A stretch of 64,000 bases of DNA from Lethocerus indicus. Its lineage: Eukaryota; Arthropoda; Insecta; Hemiptera; Belostomatidae. Positions 13,261 through 27,419 of the stretch are shown here, one piece after another. Where the stretch lies: contig JACDQD010000103.1 of assembly GCA_019843655.1 (NCBI GenBank), positions 2,108,001 through 2,172,000 of the forward strand, given 5' to 3'. A program made the position numbers and the translations under genes. Below the pieces are notes generated by a model that was given only the letters and a program-made list of their open reading frames with translations, was not told where the DNA came from and made no database searches. How positions within the stretch are numbered: position 1 is the stretch's first letter; the number at the start of each line of letters is the position of its first letter.

Positions 13261-15760
13261 CTTATGATCTACGGACGGCCCACTACATTTGGCTCGGTCA
13301 ATGGAGCCTAATTAACACGCTGAATTTGGATAGGATTAACTCTCTTTGACCGACGTCTTTTAAAATTATTATTATAGTATATACAAAAGGAATGATTCAT
13401 ATTTAACACTTATTAATCTCTATATGATACAATAAATAATAAAATATCCTCATCGGATCTGTTCTTAGAATAAAGAGAGGCTGAAGTTCAAAGAATATTT
13501 ACATTCGTTTGATTATATTGTTTATCAAATGAATACTCCGTGACGGGTTCATAGCGTATAATGTTTAGGGAACTTACAAAGCGAGACTCAGAGTTAAGCT
13601 ATCATTTCTTCCGAATTAATTACACTAGCGCAGGAATGTTATTGGGGTCGGCGTTGGAAATCAAGGTTTGGGACGTGTCGGCCGTGTTGAAATAGCGGCC
13701 TGGGGGCGCCGAGACGCGGCGCCGGCTCAGCCCACATTTATTGGCACCCGTTCAGTTCCTTCATGACTGTTTCATGAGGCCCCCGACACCCTCGAGGTTG
13801 ATCTTCGCCTTTCTGTGTGTTCATTTCTGAACCCGCCCTTAACTCAGGAACTACAAGCGGTAATACATTCCGTGACCCGCCCCCTCAAGGTAAAACCAAA
13901 TGATCTTACAGTCAGTCAGCGTGCATAAATCTCATTTTTATATTTATACTTGCTCCGCGTGTAAATGTCTCGCCCTAGGAATGTCCTAATATTTGTTTAA
14001 TACTCATAATATATTGTAATTATTAACATAATTGGTAAAATAAACGGTACGAGGTATGATCTTTGAAAAGAGTATATTTATGAGGAGAGTAAAGTGTAGT
14101 CCGAGGGGTAAATTTGTTTTGATGTTAATGACACTGCAATATAAAATTAAACCCCATCAGAAGTGAAAAACCTTCAGTCATTTCATAGTGGTAGTATCTC
14201 GTGCAGGCGCGGAAAATCTGACATAGTTTGATCGATGTTTTGAGCATTTTTACGGCCGAAATTCCTTGTAACATAATTTCCCGATTTCCGAGGACGTGGG
14301 TTGCGGAGCACGTTACTGTCGGGTTTTAATTAAGGTAATGGGAGGCTAAAAATGCGATCCGCCTTTATTGCCGGGCGGGGCCGGTCCTGTATCCGCGTCG
14401 CAGCCGGCGGCCCCGGGTCTTTTACGAGCTTAATAATCCCGTAATATTTCCGCAAGAGACCGGTGGTAATCTGACGGCGCTTTAACGTCTAATGAGAGTG
14501 GCTCCGGGCCCGCCGTTACGACTGACCCAGTTATATCCCCCGGCCGCTGTATATCACTAATCGAACCGCGCGTCGGCCCGATTGCTATCTCAGTCCCCCG
14601 TACACTCAGGCTTAATTTAGCTCGTGAATATCGCGAAATGAGCTTAGGCTTTCGGTCCAGCTGAGATTAGGCGAAATTCAGTATTTCAACTTTTCATAGT
14701 CGGCGGAAGAAAAATATAAAGGAACTTGTGTCTTTCCAAATATAGTCTATGGAATGAGCTCGCATAGTGTCAATAATTCGAAGAATTTTCGCGTTCGTGC
14801 GTGAACATTATTCTGGCCACGAACTAATCGAGGTAATTGGATTCGAATCGGCAACCTACCAGTGCCTGCGTCGAAATTGATATATTCGTACGTGTTAATC
14901 AAAATTATTTGAGGCAAACACGGGGTTAGTTTTGTATCGCTTTAATTGGGTTTTTTGGAATACCGTGGTTTAATGCTACATATACAGCAACAGACCAAAC
15001 CAGCGAGAGGAAGAATAATGAGAAAGGTACGGTATAAATGTTAACTTAAGTGCAAGAGAGGTAATTCCACTCATATTTAATTCTTTGGCTTACATGGACG
15101 GATGACGTGTGTTCGTAATTGTTGCTTTGTCAACGCGAATATAGAATAATTTAATTGTTGGGGGTTCTCCCGTCACTTTTAAATTTGCCGCCTCGACCGA
15201 ACAATGTAGCGGAATATCGGGCATTTCAGATTCGAAAATAAAAGTTGGACGGCTAGGGAGTGAAGACTTGAGGGAGTAAAGAGCCGGTGCATTAGGAGGA
15301 GGCGGAAGAGTAAGAGGGGGCCGGCCTCGTAAACCCTGAGGTGAGGAGCACTCCCGAGCGGTTCGTTAACTTAATATGTGCCCTCCTTTTCAGTAACTTA
15401 AGTTACTTTCCGGTTTTATTTCCTGCGCCTCTCCGCCCCTCCCGGCCCAGTCATACGTCTTCCCAATTTATGGGCCCCCTTCATTAGTCAATAGGAAAAA
15501 GCTTGAGGAAACGCTACCGCCTCGGAGTAAAAGCTAGTTGAAAGAGGAATGTGTGGATAGTGAAGAACCGTTCTGGACATTTAAAATTCCTCTTAAAATC
15601 TACCAAAAGAGTTGATTAGAATGTAACCCGAACATCAATAACATATATAATCATAACAACTATAAATACAGTAAAATCGATAAGAACAATAAATACAAGA
15701 TTCGTAACAATTCAATTTGAGCTCCATTACAATTACAAATTATAGCGTGTTGCATCTCTA

Positions 15761-15785
15761 GGATAAAAGACTAGGATAAAAGTTG
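15761..15785 (+). repeat. short tandem duplication
   Basis: The unit CTAGGATAAAAG occurs twice, the copies separated by a single A. This is a minor local duplication with no sign of function. Confidence 0.6.
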
Positions 15786-18119
15786 GAGCATTCTCCCCTT
15801 TCGACTGTGACCTCATTTCCTCAGTTCATTCCTACAATAAAATGGGCGAATGATCTTACACTTAGGATTTTAAATTGAATAAATTACTCTTCTGTTTGCC
15901 GTGTCGTTTGTTTATCGCTACTCATTATTCATTTGTCAAACAGAATAGCGAAAGAAGAACCGGTTTAAAGTGTTCTGAGGCGGTATCACTCATCTGGCGA
16001 TGAGAATTGAATACAGGTACTGCTCCAGTAGAGATGTTAATTCGGTTCCATTCATTAACGTGGTTCCTCTGAATTCTATCATTGTCGCGGATCGGCGTGA
16101 GAGCTGGCATTGTGTACGATCGGTTGCACCATCCTTGTTCCGCTTTACCGGTCACATTAAATCATTGAATGTAACTATATTACATTTTCCATGACAAAGG
16201 GGGGTTTCAGTGTGTATTTTTATTGTAGGACTGTTGTTTCCTTTGGTCTTTTCGTATCGCATTCCATTTACATTGAGTAGCGTAGAGCCTTGTCTATATT
16301 GGACATGTGTTGTGCTAACAGGCTCCCATTATATATGGGTTATATAAACTGAAAAGTCATTAACAGCCGGCGACTTCTCACTTGACGGCCTTTACTACAG
16401 TGGAAGGCTAAATACAATAATTTGTAGCAAGTTATCGGAGCAGAAAGTTCCCTTTGTGCATACGAGAAGAAACTTGAGTCGATGAGAGATCTATTAGGTT
16501 TCTCATTACAGCATTTTGTCGGATAGGGTCATCATTGATTGTAAAATTCACGAATCATTGTATGTCAACTATAGCTGGATTTCTGTTTCCCACCAACGGT
16601 TGTTACATTCCGTTAGTAATAAACTGAGGTGCTGTTATATTAATGACAGATTGATGATGAAAGTCTCACTTCGGGTAGAAAAAGACGAGCGGAAACATAA
16701 AATCGTTCAAATGTGTGATACCTTAAAGTTCTGGAAAGTCATTATACGTGGCCAGTGAATTTTATTTAGATTTAGGACTTAGGTCTTAAATAATGTCAGT
16801 AGTTGAAACGTTTGTGCGGGGGGATATCGATTGGGAACAATACGGTTCTCCGGGATGCATAAAACGGGCAGCATTTATAAGCATTTAAAGAAACCCTTTC
16901 GCCTACTCACGCGAAAGAAAATTCATCCTTCCGAGGCTATTCAGGGTTTAATGACAGATGAATATTTATGTTCCCTTTCTAATGTCCTTTCTTTTTGCAA
17001 AATAATTTCCGTTCGTGCGTAACATTAGTATAATAATTAAATAAAAAACCTAGTTAATTCGCAGAAATTTGAATTTTTCAAATTAAAAAAATGGTATTAC
17101 ATTTAAAGTTCTGAATAATATTTAGGTGGCATTGAAAACAAAATGTTATAGGTATCGACGGCAGTGACCGATCGCCCGCAGACATTGTTCACCCGCATTC
17201 CAAACAATTATACCCCGTCGGTTTCCCCCTCGCTAGGGGCTAATAGAATGCTCTCGACAGTTGTGCCACTCAGGCATAACGGGGCACCGGAAAACACGAG
17301 GAGCGGTTCAAAAGCGGTATTTTGAATGCCGCTGTTTGCTCTGTCCAGGTGCCGGGTTTACCCGCGACGATTGTCGAATTTAATCTCTCGACGATCCGCC
17401 TCTCTGCGGATTTTTATTCACATTGTTTCGGCCCTCTCCTCCACTGTCAATATATCCTTTTTGTACTCGGCAGTATCAGATGCGGTCGAACATTGAATTC
17501 TGACAGCGCGGATTTTTCAGATTAAATGGTACTTTTGTTCGCCGCAATATTTTAATAATTTTACACGTATGTTTATATACCGTTTATTTTTAAATCCTCC
17601 TCTTCCTTTTCTGTCTCCAGGTTTATGTCGGTTCGAGCACAGCGCTGTAAATTTTCCATTTGATAAAATATTACGAAATTTATATTTTGTTGTATTTTCG
17701 AAGAACCGAGAGATAAGATCGGAATCTTGTCAGTAATCTCTGCTGGTTTGTTTTATCTTATGTTAATATAGTGATGTAACTATTCATGCAAACCATTCAC
17801 ATCGAGTGATTAAATCTTACATAAAAGAAGGATTGAATGTATACAATTTAAACAAAATATTTCTAGTTTATGTTTAAATATGAGGAACCAAGTTTCGAAA
17901 CTGGGTTATTTTTTGTGCGATGTTTGAACACGTGGGCTCGATGTGGGGACATCTGCCGGCTTTGGATGTACCCGCAATCGAATACTACTGGCAGTGGCGA
18001 AACCGGACTGGCATCGCGAAGAATGTATTCTCATCCCCCGTGCCCGTCTAAACGCGTAATGAGCGAAAATAGCTCAAGGGGTCGGAGTGTATTCGGAGTC
18101 ATTTTGTCGCGCGCTGTAT

Positions 18120-18370
18120 AATGTTGGGTGGGCCGGGTTGAAAAATGACGGTAGTGGAGGTTGCCTCCGGGTCTCGGGGCCCTGTGGGGGCGACACATTC
18201 GTGTAGTGGAGTGGCTCTTCCGTTTGCACGGCGTCCGATTGAAAGGGGTCCGGGGAAGAATGGGTCTCTCCGGGAAGTGAGTGGAGGAATTCTTTCGGCC
18301 GAGACGAAATCCAGGCCGCCTTTAGAGCGGGCTCGCGCCTCCGTAGCGGCGCGCCGCCTCCAATTCAAAT
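18120..18370. other. GC-rich CpG-containing patch
   Basis: High GC content with many CpG steps, open in more than one frame on both strands. The peptides (Arg/Pro/Ala-rich) show no family features. A GTGAGT string near 18277 has no convincing acceptor. A regulatory element or unmethylated patch is possible. Confidence 0.35.
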
Positions 18371-20033
18371 GAGGGCTTATTGAAGGGCCTTTCAGAAATT
18401 GGTCCCGGCCGGTTGTTGGGATACGCCGTGTCCTTACCCGTAAATTGGCGCCGATTGACGTTTACTGATCGAATCGGGCGAGCCAAATTTCAGGGTGTCT
18501 CTTCCCTTGTCGTCATTTAAGCGTCTACAATTTATTTGAGCCCATTGTGTGTGTAGTCTTTTTTATATTTCTTACAAATTCGAAGTTATTGAGTTTCCAA
18601 TTTTTATGGCCCTAAACCGATCTAGCATCAATCTCGCTGTTGGTTTCTCCCTGTGAATCTTCGTTAGGGAACCATTTCATCGTTTCTTGGTTTGTATTTC
18701 TGTTGAAGTCATATGTATGGAGATAGTAATGAACAATAATCGAGCCAAGCTGTAGTATCTTACACTCGTTCTCTGTTTATCGTTTCTGGAAATAACTATT
18801 GTTTGAACAAAGTTAATAAATCACTTTTATTAATATATATGTATTCTTGTGCCATTTATAATTTAATTTTTGTGTTAACTTCTTAAAATTATTTTATAAA
18901 ATGATATCGAAGAAATTCTGCATATTTTGTGGGGGGATTACTTTGTTGATACAGTATCGTTGTCCTGGCGCTAATCATATTGTTAGAATAATCTGTGCCT
19001 CTAATAACATTTTCTAGAGTGATAGGCTCCGCTGGAGAGCTGGGCACGATTATTCGATCGGTATCGCAGCCGTTTCGGGTACGCGATCGGCCGGTAACTG
19101 AACATCCGACGGGGGTAATTGGCCCCCGCGGGTCGATCCGGCGTCCCGGATTCGACTCACGCCCTGGAAATCTCGTTAATAATTTTGCATAACTTCATTC
19201 ATCGCGTCGCGTGCTTTGAACGCCCGATCTAAACTCAGGGGACCATTAGCGTGACGCCCCGATAGGTTTTGGGTCCTTCTGCAGCCGTTCTGATATTCGC
19301 GTCTCCCAATGTATTCCAGGAGCGGTCGTAGTTCATTTCGGTGGGCTTACTAACCTGTTCAGTTTTTACCTTTACTATTTTAATATAAAGCGATAGGTTG
19401 TTCGCCAGTTATAGCCACAAAAAAAAACATCGGTTTTAGGACACTGTGTATTCGTGAAAATTCTCTTACAAATAATTTACGTACAGTTTTTTTTGTTTGG
19501 TGTATTGGAGTGAGTGCGGCGTGCGGGATCGACTCTCAGGCCTACAGGAATTGTTCCCTGTACACATGCCGCAGGTTAATCACAGATACGCACATATATA
19601 CTCACACATAAGTGGGATGTAGCAGTTACTCAGATAATAATCCTAAATAGCCTGATTGTTTACAGGATGAGTAGGATCCGGCTGCAGCGTGGGCAGTTCT
19701 ATCGGCTACTCTCCATGGGATTGTAGCCGGATCGAAACTGATTATTGTTTTAAAGTTAATTAAAAACATTATTTTTTGTATTTAAATTATCGAATAACGT
19801 TAACCACGATTGTAATAAACGTTAACACCCCCTCTCTGTAGCAAAACTTGTGAATTGAAGTTCTAAACTTTGCGGACTGCATTTTTTATGGTCAACCAAA
19901 GAAATGTTTTGGGACTAAACTTTCCCGCCGAAATGTTTTGGAATCCTTTCCGAAAATATTTGACACCTCCTAAAACATAGTCAAAGTTAATCGATCTCTA
20001 GCCATGTAGAGCCTAAACCAAGGAAAGAAGTAG

Positions 20034-20201
20034 AGTTTCCTTCAGGTGCTTTCCAAGCTTCCTACTATACTTTCTACTATAACTCCTACTGTTCCTCCTA
20101 CTATGCTTCCTACTGGTCCGATTTCAAGCTCAAGCTGCGCAAACTTTTTAGAAACATCTTTATTACGGCGAAACGAAGATAAACCTGTTCAACTTATCGA
20201 C
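20034..20201 (+). CDS. possible exon built on a four-residue repeat
   Basis: An open frame runs from after a TAG at 20031 to a TGA at 20199-20201. An acceptor-like TTTCCTTCAG ends at 20045, so a phase-0 exon could start at 20046. It reads VLSK and then five four-residue units (LPTI, LSTI, TPTV, PPTM, LPTG), followed by a Ser-rich and a basic/acidic tail. Thr at unit position 3 is kept in all five copies and a hydrophobic residue at position 4 in four of them, although the DNA copies differ. That pattern could mean coding selection, but five short units are too few to be sure. The minus strand also gives a Gly/Val/Ile-rich open frame through the same repeat. No family is recognised; low-complexity noncoding DNA is the main alternative. 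Confidence 0.15.
20058..20117 (+). repeat. 12-base minisatellite, five units
   Basis: Five contiguous 12-base units of the form CTTCCTACTATA with one to several changes each, exactly in register. Because the unit is a multiple of three, it stays in frame on either strand. Confidence 0.85.
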
Positions 20202-20893
20202 TGACTCATCAAGTCTAACAGTGTCCGGACGCTTCCGATACCGACGCTGTTGCCGAGGTGGCGAGAGAGAGGGATAGAAGGCTTGAGCGAGAGGGAGCGA
20301 TGGCGGCCGGCTTTGTGGGTTTGGAGGTCCTGTGTTTGGACAGGCCAATATCGGCGGCATTAATGTCCCTATAATTCAGCCTGCCCCTCCCTGCGAGTAT
20401 GCGCTCTATCGGGTCCTGTAGTCCGATAAACTTGATTACTTCGGCGGGTGAGTGTGTGCGAGTGGCGGTTTAAGCATTGTTCCATGGGGGTGCGAGGGGG
20501 TAAACTTATGTATAATATGAATGACTCCGATCGGTTAATTATAGCCGAAGGCAGGTCCCCCACCGGCGTTAATTAATTTCCCTCCTCGAGCCCTCTCCGA
20601 TATGGGCTTGATCGTTGTTTTATCCGAGGTGACGCAGACGATGATGCCATCCATCCATCTCTCATTCACTCAATCATTAGCGATTCAGTTATATTTTATA
20701 TTTCTCAATGAATTGTTCAACTAAGTTCTCATTGAATTGTACATACATTTCTGAAACTAAATAAGGAAAAAGGTAATACATTATTTTCTGTAGGTAGATT
20801 TTTCCAGAATTAATTAAAATTATAATATGTAAATATTCTCTTTTCATAATTGTTTCGCTATTATTATTTCCCAGCATATTTACTCACATTAAC

Positions 20894-20896
<3 letters not shown>

Positions 20897-20937
<41 letters not shown>
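20897..20937. repeat. (TA)n microsatellite, about 41 bases
   Basis: An uninterrupted TA dinucleotide run of about 20 units, flanked by GT-containing sequence on the right. Likely length-variable between individuals. Confidence 0.97.
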
Positions 20938-20941
<4 letters not shown>

Positions 20942-22946
20942 CTTGTTCCTTTAAAAATTATTTAATAATTATCTAGAACTATGGATAACTCTTTATACAA
21001 GTATTTTACAACTTATAGGCTCAATTAATGCTATGAAATTGTTATTAGCGACTATGTGCATATTTGTAATTGTTCCGGTAAAAAATGGAACGAGAATTCG
21101 TTTTTTAATTATTATTAAAAAGCAGCTCCGATCAGACAGCTCCTACTTAGTCCAGGCAACTTGTTAATTGTAAAAAAAAAATTCCGGACAAAATTCCGTT
21201 TACAAAAACCAAAAAAAACACCTATTTATCGCTGAAGTGTAATTAATTAACGCCTCTAATCGATTCTGTTTCCATTATGGTAATGATTTATTATTATAAC
21301 GAGGGTTAGAACTAACACGATTAATCATCGATTGTCTCGAGTCGCGAAGGGGTCGGGGCGAACTATTGTCGGCCGGCTGATGGAAACGCGGAAAATTAGG
21401 TTGCGGTTTGGCCGGTTGCACAATTTCCAATATCTGTTTGTTTATGGCGAGTTGGTCATAATTTAATGTCATCGATTGCTAACGGTAGTTTAGGACAGAG
21501 CGGTCGGTTGAGTCGGGTTTAATATCTGAGGAATTCACTGTGCACCGGCATAAATAAACAGTTGCTGACGGTTTAATTAAATCGGGGAAATTTTCATATC
21601 GTATATATAATTATTAACCCGTTACTAGTTGTTGATATTCTCCATAAATTGTTTTCTCTTTGATGCTTATAGTTTAATATTTATGAAAGCGTGCTTGGTG
21701 GACCCGAGATTTTTATAGGGGTTGGTATGTAGGTGTTACCAAAAGTTTGATTCGAGGTGTATCGTGACTGGTAAGTTTTTCTCATAAAATATTTCGGTAA
21801 TACGTCCACGAACATTTTTCTTGGCTTTGTTTGTCGTTTTTGACGTTTTACTCGGTATCTTCTTCCATTAATTTATCATTATATCGGTGGCGGAAGTTCG
21901 GTTCGGAGGTCGAACGAATTGTTTTGGGCTCTCTCTCTCTTGCCGGAATTGTCGAATGACGTGGGGACGAGGCCCGTTAGTTATTTAATGGGATTGAATA
22001 ATCCCAACGGCAGTCCCCAAAGTGGCCCTGTCACCGTCCAGGCGCAGCGTTCAGTTACACCTCATCCGCACTGTCCGTTATCCATTATGTACTCAGTTAA
22101 CGTTTATATTTCGTATACTGCCAATGCGACCCCGTATGTAGGTTTGTGATTATTAGCGATTCGAAGTATTTGAATATGAGACTGGTATTGATAGAAACCT
22201 AAGAGAAACCTAACATATTTTCTTCTGATGGTTTTGGAGAATTATTTTTACGTTAATTCTCAAAAGGAAATTCTGTCATTCAACTATCTTGGACTTGCAG
22301 TTTATCAAGTCCAAAGGTTCCTGGAAGGTGCCATGTAATCAGAGGAATGTTTTATGAACGGAATATTTAATTTAGGAACTTTTTGAACATCACGATTTAT
22401 ATTCATCGTCCGTTTGTACCCAGTAATAAAATTCATCAAATGGTCAGAAATGAAACGCGTTATTGTTGTCGATGGTATTGCAGATCTTTATGAAATTAAT
22501 TCGGTAAATGAGCAGACTTTTACAAAGAACATGATTGTTCTGCACCGGCAGTATTAACGATATTTAATTGCGTTCTGGACCGGGCCAATTCCTTTGTTGT
22601 TTCTGTACTGTTATTGAAAACAAGCCGTTATTTTTTGCTAAAAACCGGGTATTTAAAGGAAATTAAATTTATCTCCAAAACATAAAACGGACGTTTTAAA
22701 ATTGATTTCCATTTTAATTAGTTTTGAAATGATTTCCACCGGAATTCTGGCTAATCCCGATTAATTGATTGGTCTCTCGTTTGCGATGAAAAATTCAGAT
22801 GGCAGTACTCCGATGAAATATATTTAATGGAGATAGCCACCTTTTCTAGTAATTCCCCCTGTATTATTCGTAATAATGAGATCGCCGGGACGTTCGGACC
22901 CTTTTGTGCCTTTTTCAGTCCTTTTTCTGCACATTGATTTGAGAAC

Positions 22947-22957
22947 GGGGGGGGGGG
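22947..22957 (+). repeat. G homopolymer, 11 bases
   Basis: An uninterrupted run of eleven G after GAGAAC. Confidence 0.9.
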
Positions 22958-23917
22958 ATAAAGTACCGAACGTGTCACGCACGGAACGGTCGAATTTCTT
23001 ATATATGCACGAGGGCGGCTTTCCTTCATAAATTAATTTGCATTATCGATTCGTCAGTGAATAATTTGCCTGCCTATTGGACCCACTTCATTCTGCGGTT
23101 TGTTTCTGGCAGCGTTCAACGCCGAATTTGTGTATCGAGCGCCTAAATATAGATAGTCTTGTACTGTACTAGATAGACTTCGTGTATTTCACTAGGTATA
23201 GGATTCGACGTGTATTTAGGAATCGGAACTTCATGTAATATCGATATTTCGTTTGGCATATTAGCGACTGCAGTTTGATAATAAAATTCGGATTAATAAG
23301 AGCCGTTTTCTCCCTTTAAATGTGTTATATTTCTATTAATCGGACGTTATCTTCGCCCGCGGTAATTTACCGGCGCTTATTCGAAATTTCATGTGGACGC
23401 ACTTCTGTATAAGAGTCCGACGTAACGTGAATGCTACATTCGGTTCTCGAATGAGTGGCTCCTGTTCAAAGGACAACCGAAGCCGGATTATTCATTCATC
23501 CGCCCTTTTCAGAGCGGGCTCCTGCATCCAACTCCCCCGTTAAGGACCGTTCCGCTTCCTTCGTGTCAGTCTGGGTTAAAGCCGGCGGAAAGGAGGCCTT
23601 TGTAGTTCAAAGACGAGCGGTTTAGTCGATTTTTAAACTATTTCGTCCGGTTCTCTAGATTCTTTGAAACAGATTCTATTATTAGTGGTTTTGTTTTAAA
23701 TGTTTTAATACTCAATTTGTATTGTTTCATTTTCGTCGGCTGAATTATGTATTATTCGTTTGGATATATGTAATCTAACGTGTTCGGGGACTGGTGTTTA
23801 TCTTGAAAAAATCCAAAGGAATGTTATTTTATTTAAAAAAATGAATTTTATTTTATTTAAAGAAAGTTTAATCTAAGTGTCAGCCCTATAATTTGACATG
23901 GGTCTGACAAAATAGCG

Positions 23918-23935
23918 CTATTGGGCGTCCAATAG
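23918..23935. repeat. small perfect hairpin
   Basis: CTATTGG and CCAATAG are exact reverse complements around the four-base loop GCGT. The arms contain CCAAT-type motifs on both strands. Only 7 bp, so chance is likely. Confidence 0.5.
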
Positions 23936-25274
23936 GGTTGTTTATATCTGTGGTGAATAATTGATTGTTCTACTATTTTACATTAGTTTTATTTAGGTGG
24001 AATAAAATCCCAATGCACTTCACGGTTTTTCCTCCGTTGGGGTTTTTCCGCTAAATCGGATGTTCCCGTTAAGCCGATTTTGTATCAAAACAGTCGAATT
24101 TCCGCTTTCCCCGATACAAGAATAATAAGCTTTTTGTCTTTATTTACAAGGGCTTGCTTCTTATTTACCTTTTTCGTCTTAGTGATCTTGCAAGCCTTAC
24201 GGGTACATACAGGCAAGGAATTTACTGGTCCTTTTTTAGATTTAATACTGCTTAGATAATGATTTAATTAAGTATTCAGAATTTGTTTGTATTTTTACAG
24301 GTTCATTTTCCGTTTATATATTTTGTGTCTCACAATTTATTTCGATGATGCCGCTACATATCCATATTGTACACTAGCGGATGCCAATTATGATTTACCT
24401 AGAGAACTTTCGTTGTAGGGTAATATCTGAAATACTGTGTTATCGAGCGTATAATCAAATAAGAAAGTATCCTCCATGGCCATTTAGGCAGAACAGTCCT
24501 CCGGCTAGCCTTGTATAAATCCCACCCCCCTCGTTTGCCTAAGTTCACCTGTTGCACCACAATTACCCCTGATAGCCCCTTATTCGGTTTTTCGTTCGGC
24601 CCGAACCACCCGACTCCATCCCAGGGGGGCTGACCACGGCGAGAACCCGGAGACGACCAAATCGGTGACAATATTAATTTATTCTATTCATTTGAAACAA
24701 GGAAAATATTGTGTATCGTTATAATTTAAAACTTACGATTCCATGGACAGGTTACGGTAGCATGGTTTATAATGTTATAATAGGTGTTCTGTTTGTTCCT
24801 GAAGACGACGCCCTCGAGAGAAAAAATGGACGGAACGATAAGCCAGAACCATTTCCGCTTGGATCTGGATTTTTTAGTAGACCTACTTTTTTCTTAAATT
24901 CTTGCTTCCGTGAGGGCCCTTTTCTTGGGTTCGTGTTTATCTCGTGTTTTCCGTCTCGTTATTTATTTCAATTTTTTGTTCAAACAGCAAAATTAAAAAA
25001 ATATATCAACATTTTAATTTAGAACATCGGGTTTATTCGGCAATATGGCTTACATAAATTATGCCTTTACCTTAATTATTGCATTGTCATAATTGCGGTA
25101 TATAAAGATATCGAATTCAAGAAGTTCTAATGGCTGAATTCGGTAGGCTTCAGGGAGGAGACTTGGGCACGTACAATTAGCTGCTTTACAAGATCCGAGC
25201 GTACCACTATAGCAAAAACGCCGGGGACGGGGGCAGTTGCCGGGACTGTACAAGCATCGGGAAGTTGACGCGTT

Positions 25275-25310
25275 ATGATGATGATGATGATGACGATGTT
25301 GATGATGATG
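25275..25310. repeat. imperfect (ATG)n trinucleotide repeat
   Basis: ATG/GAT units with two interruptions (GACGATGTT). It encodes Asp runs on the + strand and His runs on the minus strand in short open frames. Those homopolymer peptides follow from the repeat and are not evidence of a gene. Confidence 0.9.
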
Positions 25311-27419
25311 CGGCCTATAAGTGGGCTTTGAGAGAGCGGTGTAGTGTGGTGGACTGTGGGGCACGCCCACTGTCCAATATTTCGTACGGCTGGGGCTTCC
25401 GTGATTCGGCCCAGTTACCGAATAAATATCCGAATCGACTCCACTCCCCCTAACTCCAGTCCGACCCGTTTTATTAGGGTAAATAGTATGACGTCATTTC
25501 AATCAAATTCGAGTTATTGATCTCTTATACTTTCGGATTTGGCCGAGCGTAGATTTTACCCCCGTTCTAAATGAATTGCGGTTCTCGTACCCTTTTTGCG
25601 TAATGAAATCCGACCCTTTAAAGAGTGCCAAATTTAATTGCGTGTTGCAATTTCACGAAGAAATATTGATAACAATCCGTTGTTAATTTTGTGACTACGA
25701 GTGGAAATTCTACAATACATGGCACAAAATAAGTAAAAATGTTACATAGTATTTTTTCATCCTGAAAACGGCCGATATATCATTTTTATAACAGTGCAAA
25801 GTAATTTCAATACGTTTGAAAACCGATATGGCTATTATGAAATAAATATTCTTTAAGTCCGTTGTCTTGTGTAGTTACGTTTTAACACGTCGGCCGTTTC
25901 CTTATCTTGAATCATTTTTATGATTCAACTTTTTCAGTTTCATACAATTACCAGTGTAATACTTTCCTAAATATCAAACTTCAGAGTACAGTTTAAAAAG
26001 CCATGAAAGTTTGGATATAAATAAAAATACAATTCGTAGCTGCGTTCGTATGTTCAGTGTATCATTTACGTATTTGGTGTGTTTGATTATGTAAACATTA
26101 TTAACAACAGATGTTTAAGCCAACTGATTTGTGTAACGTTGTGCAATGTTTGTTCATTATTAAGGACATTGTATTATTGGTGATTTTCATTTTCATATTT
26201 GTTATAGGTGTCTATGTGAAATATATGTAGGGATAATTTTCTGCATTATTAAAAATCGTTTTAATGAATAGGTTTGTGGGGATTTGGTTTTGATAATTAA
26301 TCATCAAATCATCATTTGACAATTAATCAGATTTGAAGTATATTGAGATAGAATTCAACTCGTTATTTATAGCAAATCGCATAGTAATAACTTTTATTAT
26401 TCCAAAAATTTAATGAACCCATTTGTTTTGATATATTTGTAGTGAATTTGGTCGGATATAATGAAATCTAATGAGTAATTGAGCGTACGAAACTAAAAAT
26501 GTTGGCTAATCAAAATTGTTCCGAAATATGGAACATTTAAATTATGTCAGGACAAATTTTTTGTGCTACTTTCCTGAAACCAAAGAACCTTAAAATTCCT
26601 GCTTCAGACTAAGTAGCCTAATGCAATTAGAAATCTCCGAAACCCTATGTCATTCGAGGCCTAAAATGCGTTTACCTTTTACTATTAAGGTTTCGTCGAT
26701 ACATCGGAAACATCAGTATAAGGCACCTAATTAATTTAAATCACATTAACACATTATACTAACACACGGGGAGAAACCAGTATGTACTCACCGCCTTTTA
26801 GGTTATAAAATATTTCGTGCCGTTGTTCTCTTTTACACCGGGCGGTTTAAATGTTTATAAATTCCCAATGTATTGTACATTGTTGTGCGTTAGATTAGAT
26901 AAGATTAATAAAGAGAAGAATATATTGCAGTTTGACCTTATTCGTGTTCATAATTTATGATTTGTTATTTTCCCCTCTCAGCTCTGCCTAATTTTAGGAA
27001 CCAAAATTTGTGTAATCTAAACGGTTCCAGAATTGAAATTCCTTAATCCGAAACGTAAATCGGAATGTATCCGGCGTGTCAAAACAGATACGTGTATATT
27101 TTTGAGCGTAATTCTTCATTCTCTTATCTTCATAAGAAGAAAAGAAGTTCAGATCCAATGTATTCTTCGTATTGATGATGAGGTGATATGTTCGAGTGTA
27201 GGTTTAGAGATTAGGGATTTTTTCTCGTTTCCAGCAAAGCAACCTGGAGGCGTTCGCGTTATGTACAACCGGGAGAGTTGTTGACTGGGGGAAAATTCGG
27301 CGATATTGAATTGAAAATTACGAATCGAGAAAGCCGGAACCATTGGCGAAGCTCCGTTTTCAAAAACTGTACACTAGGGCCTATTTACGAGCGGTCGGCT
27401 GTATTTTAAAACGCGAGCC

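Larger units (their letters stand above)
12210..20033. other. presumed intron or intergenic DNA with GC-rich patches
   Basis: No gene that I can support. GC-rich, CpG-containing patches lie at about 12930-13260, 13660-13800, 14280-14600, 15280-15480, 18120-18370 and 19030-19280, alternating with AT-rich DNA. Several overlapping short frames inside the patches exist because stops are rare in GC-rich DNA. If exon A is real this is intron downstream of it. The patches could be regulatory or conserved elements, but that cannot be judged without another genome. Confidence 0.4.

Noticed and set aside
12862..13261. Overlapping minus-strand Pro/Arg/Gly-rich frames
   Set aside because: They lie in a GC-rich patch where stops are rare. 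Two frames are open at once and neither has family features.
21733..21770. 38-base segment before a GTAAGTTTT donor, in phase with exon A
   Set aside because: The acceptor side (GGTTGGTATGTAG) has no pyrimidine tract, and the end phase does not match exon B.
25059..25453. His-rich (minus) and Asp-rich (plus) frames
   Set aside because: The homopolymer stretches come from the ATG trinucleotide repeat. Both strands are open for the same reason.
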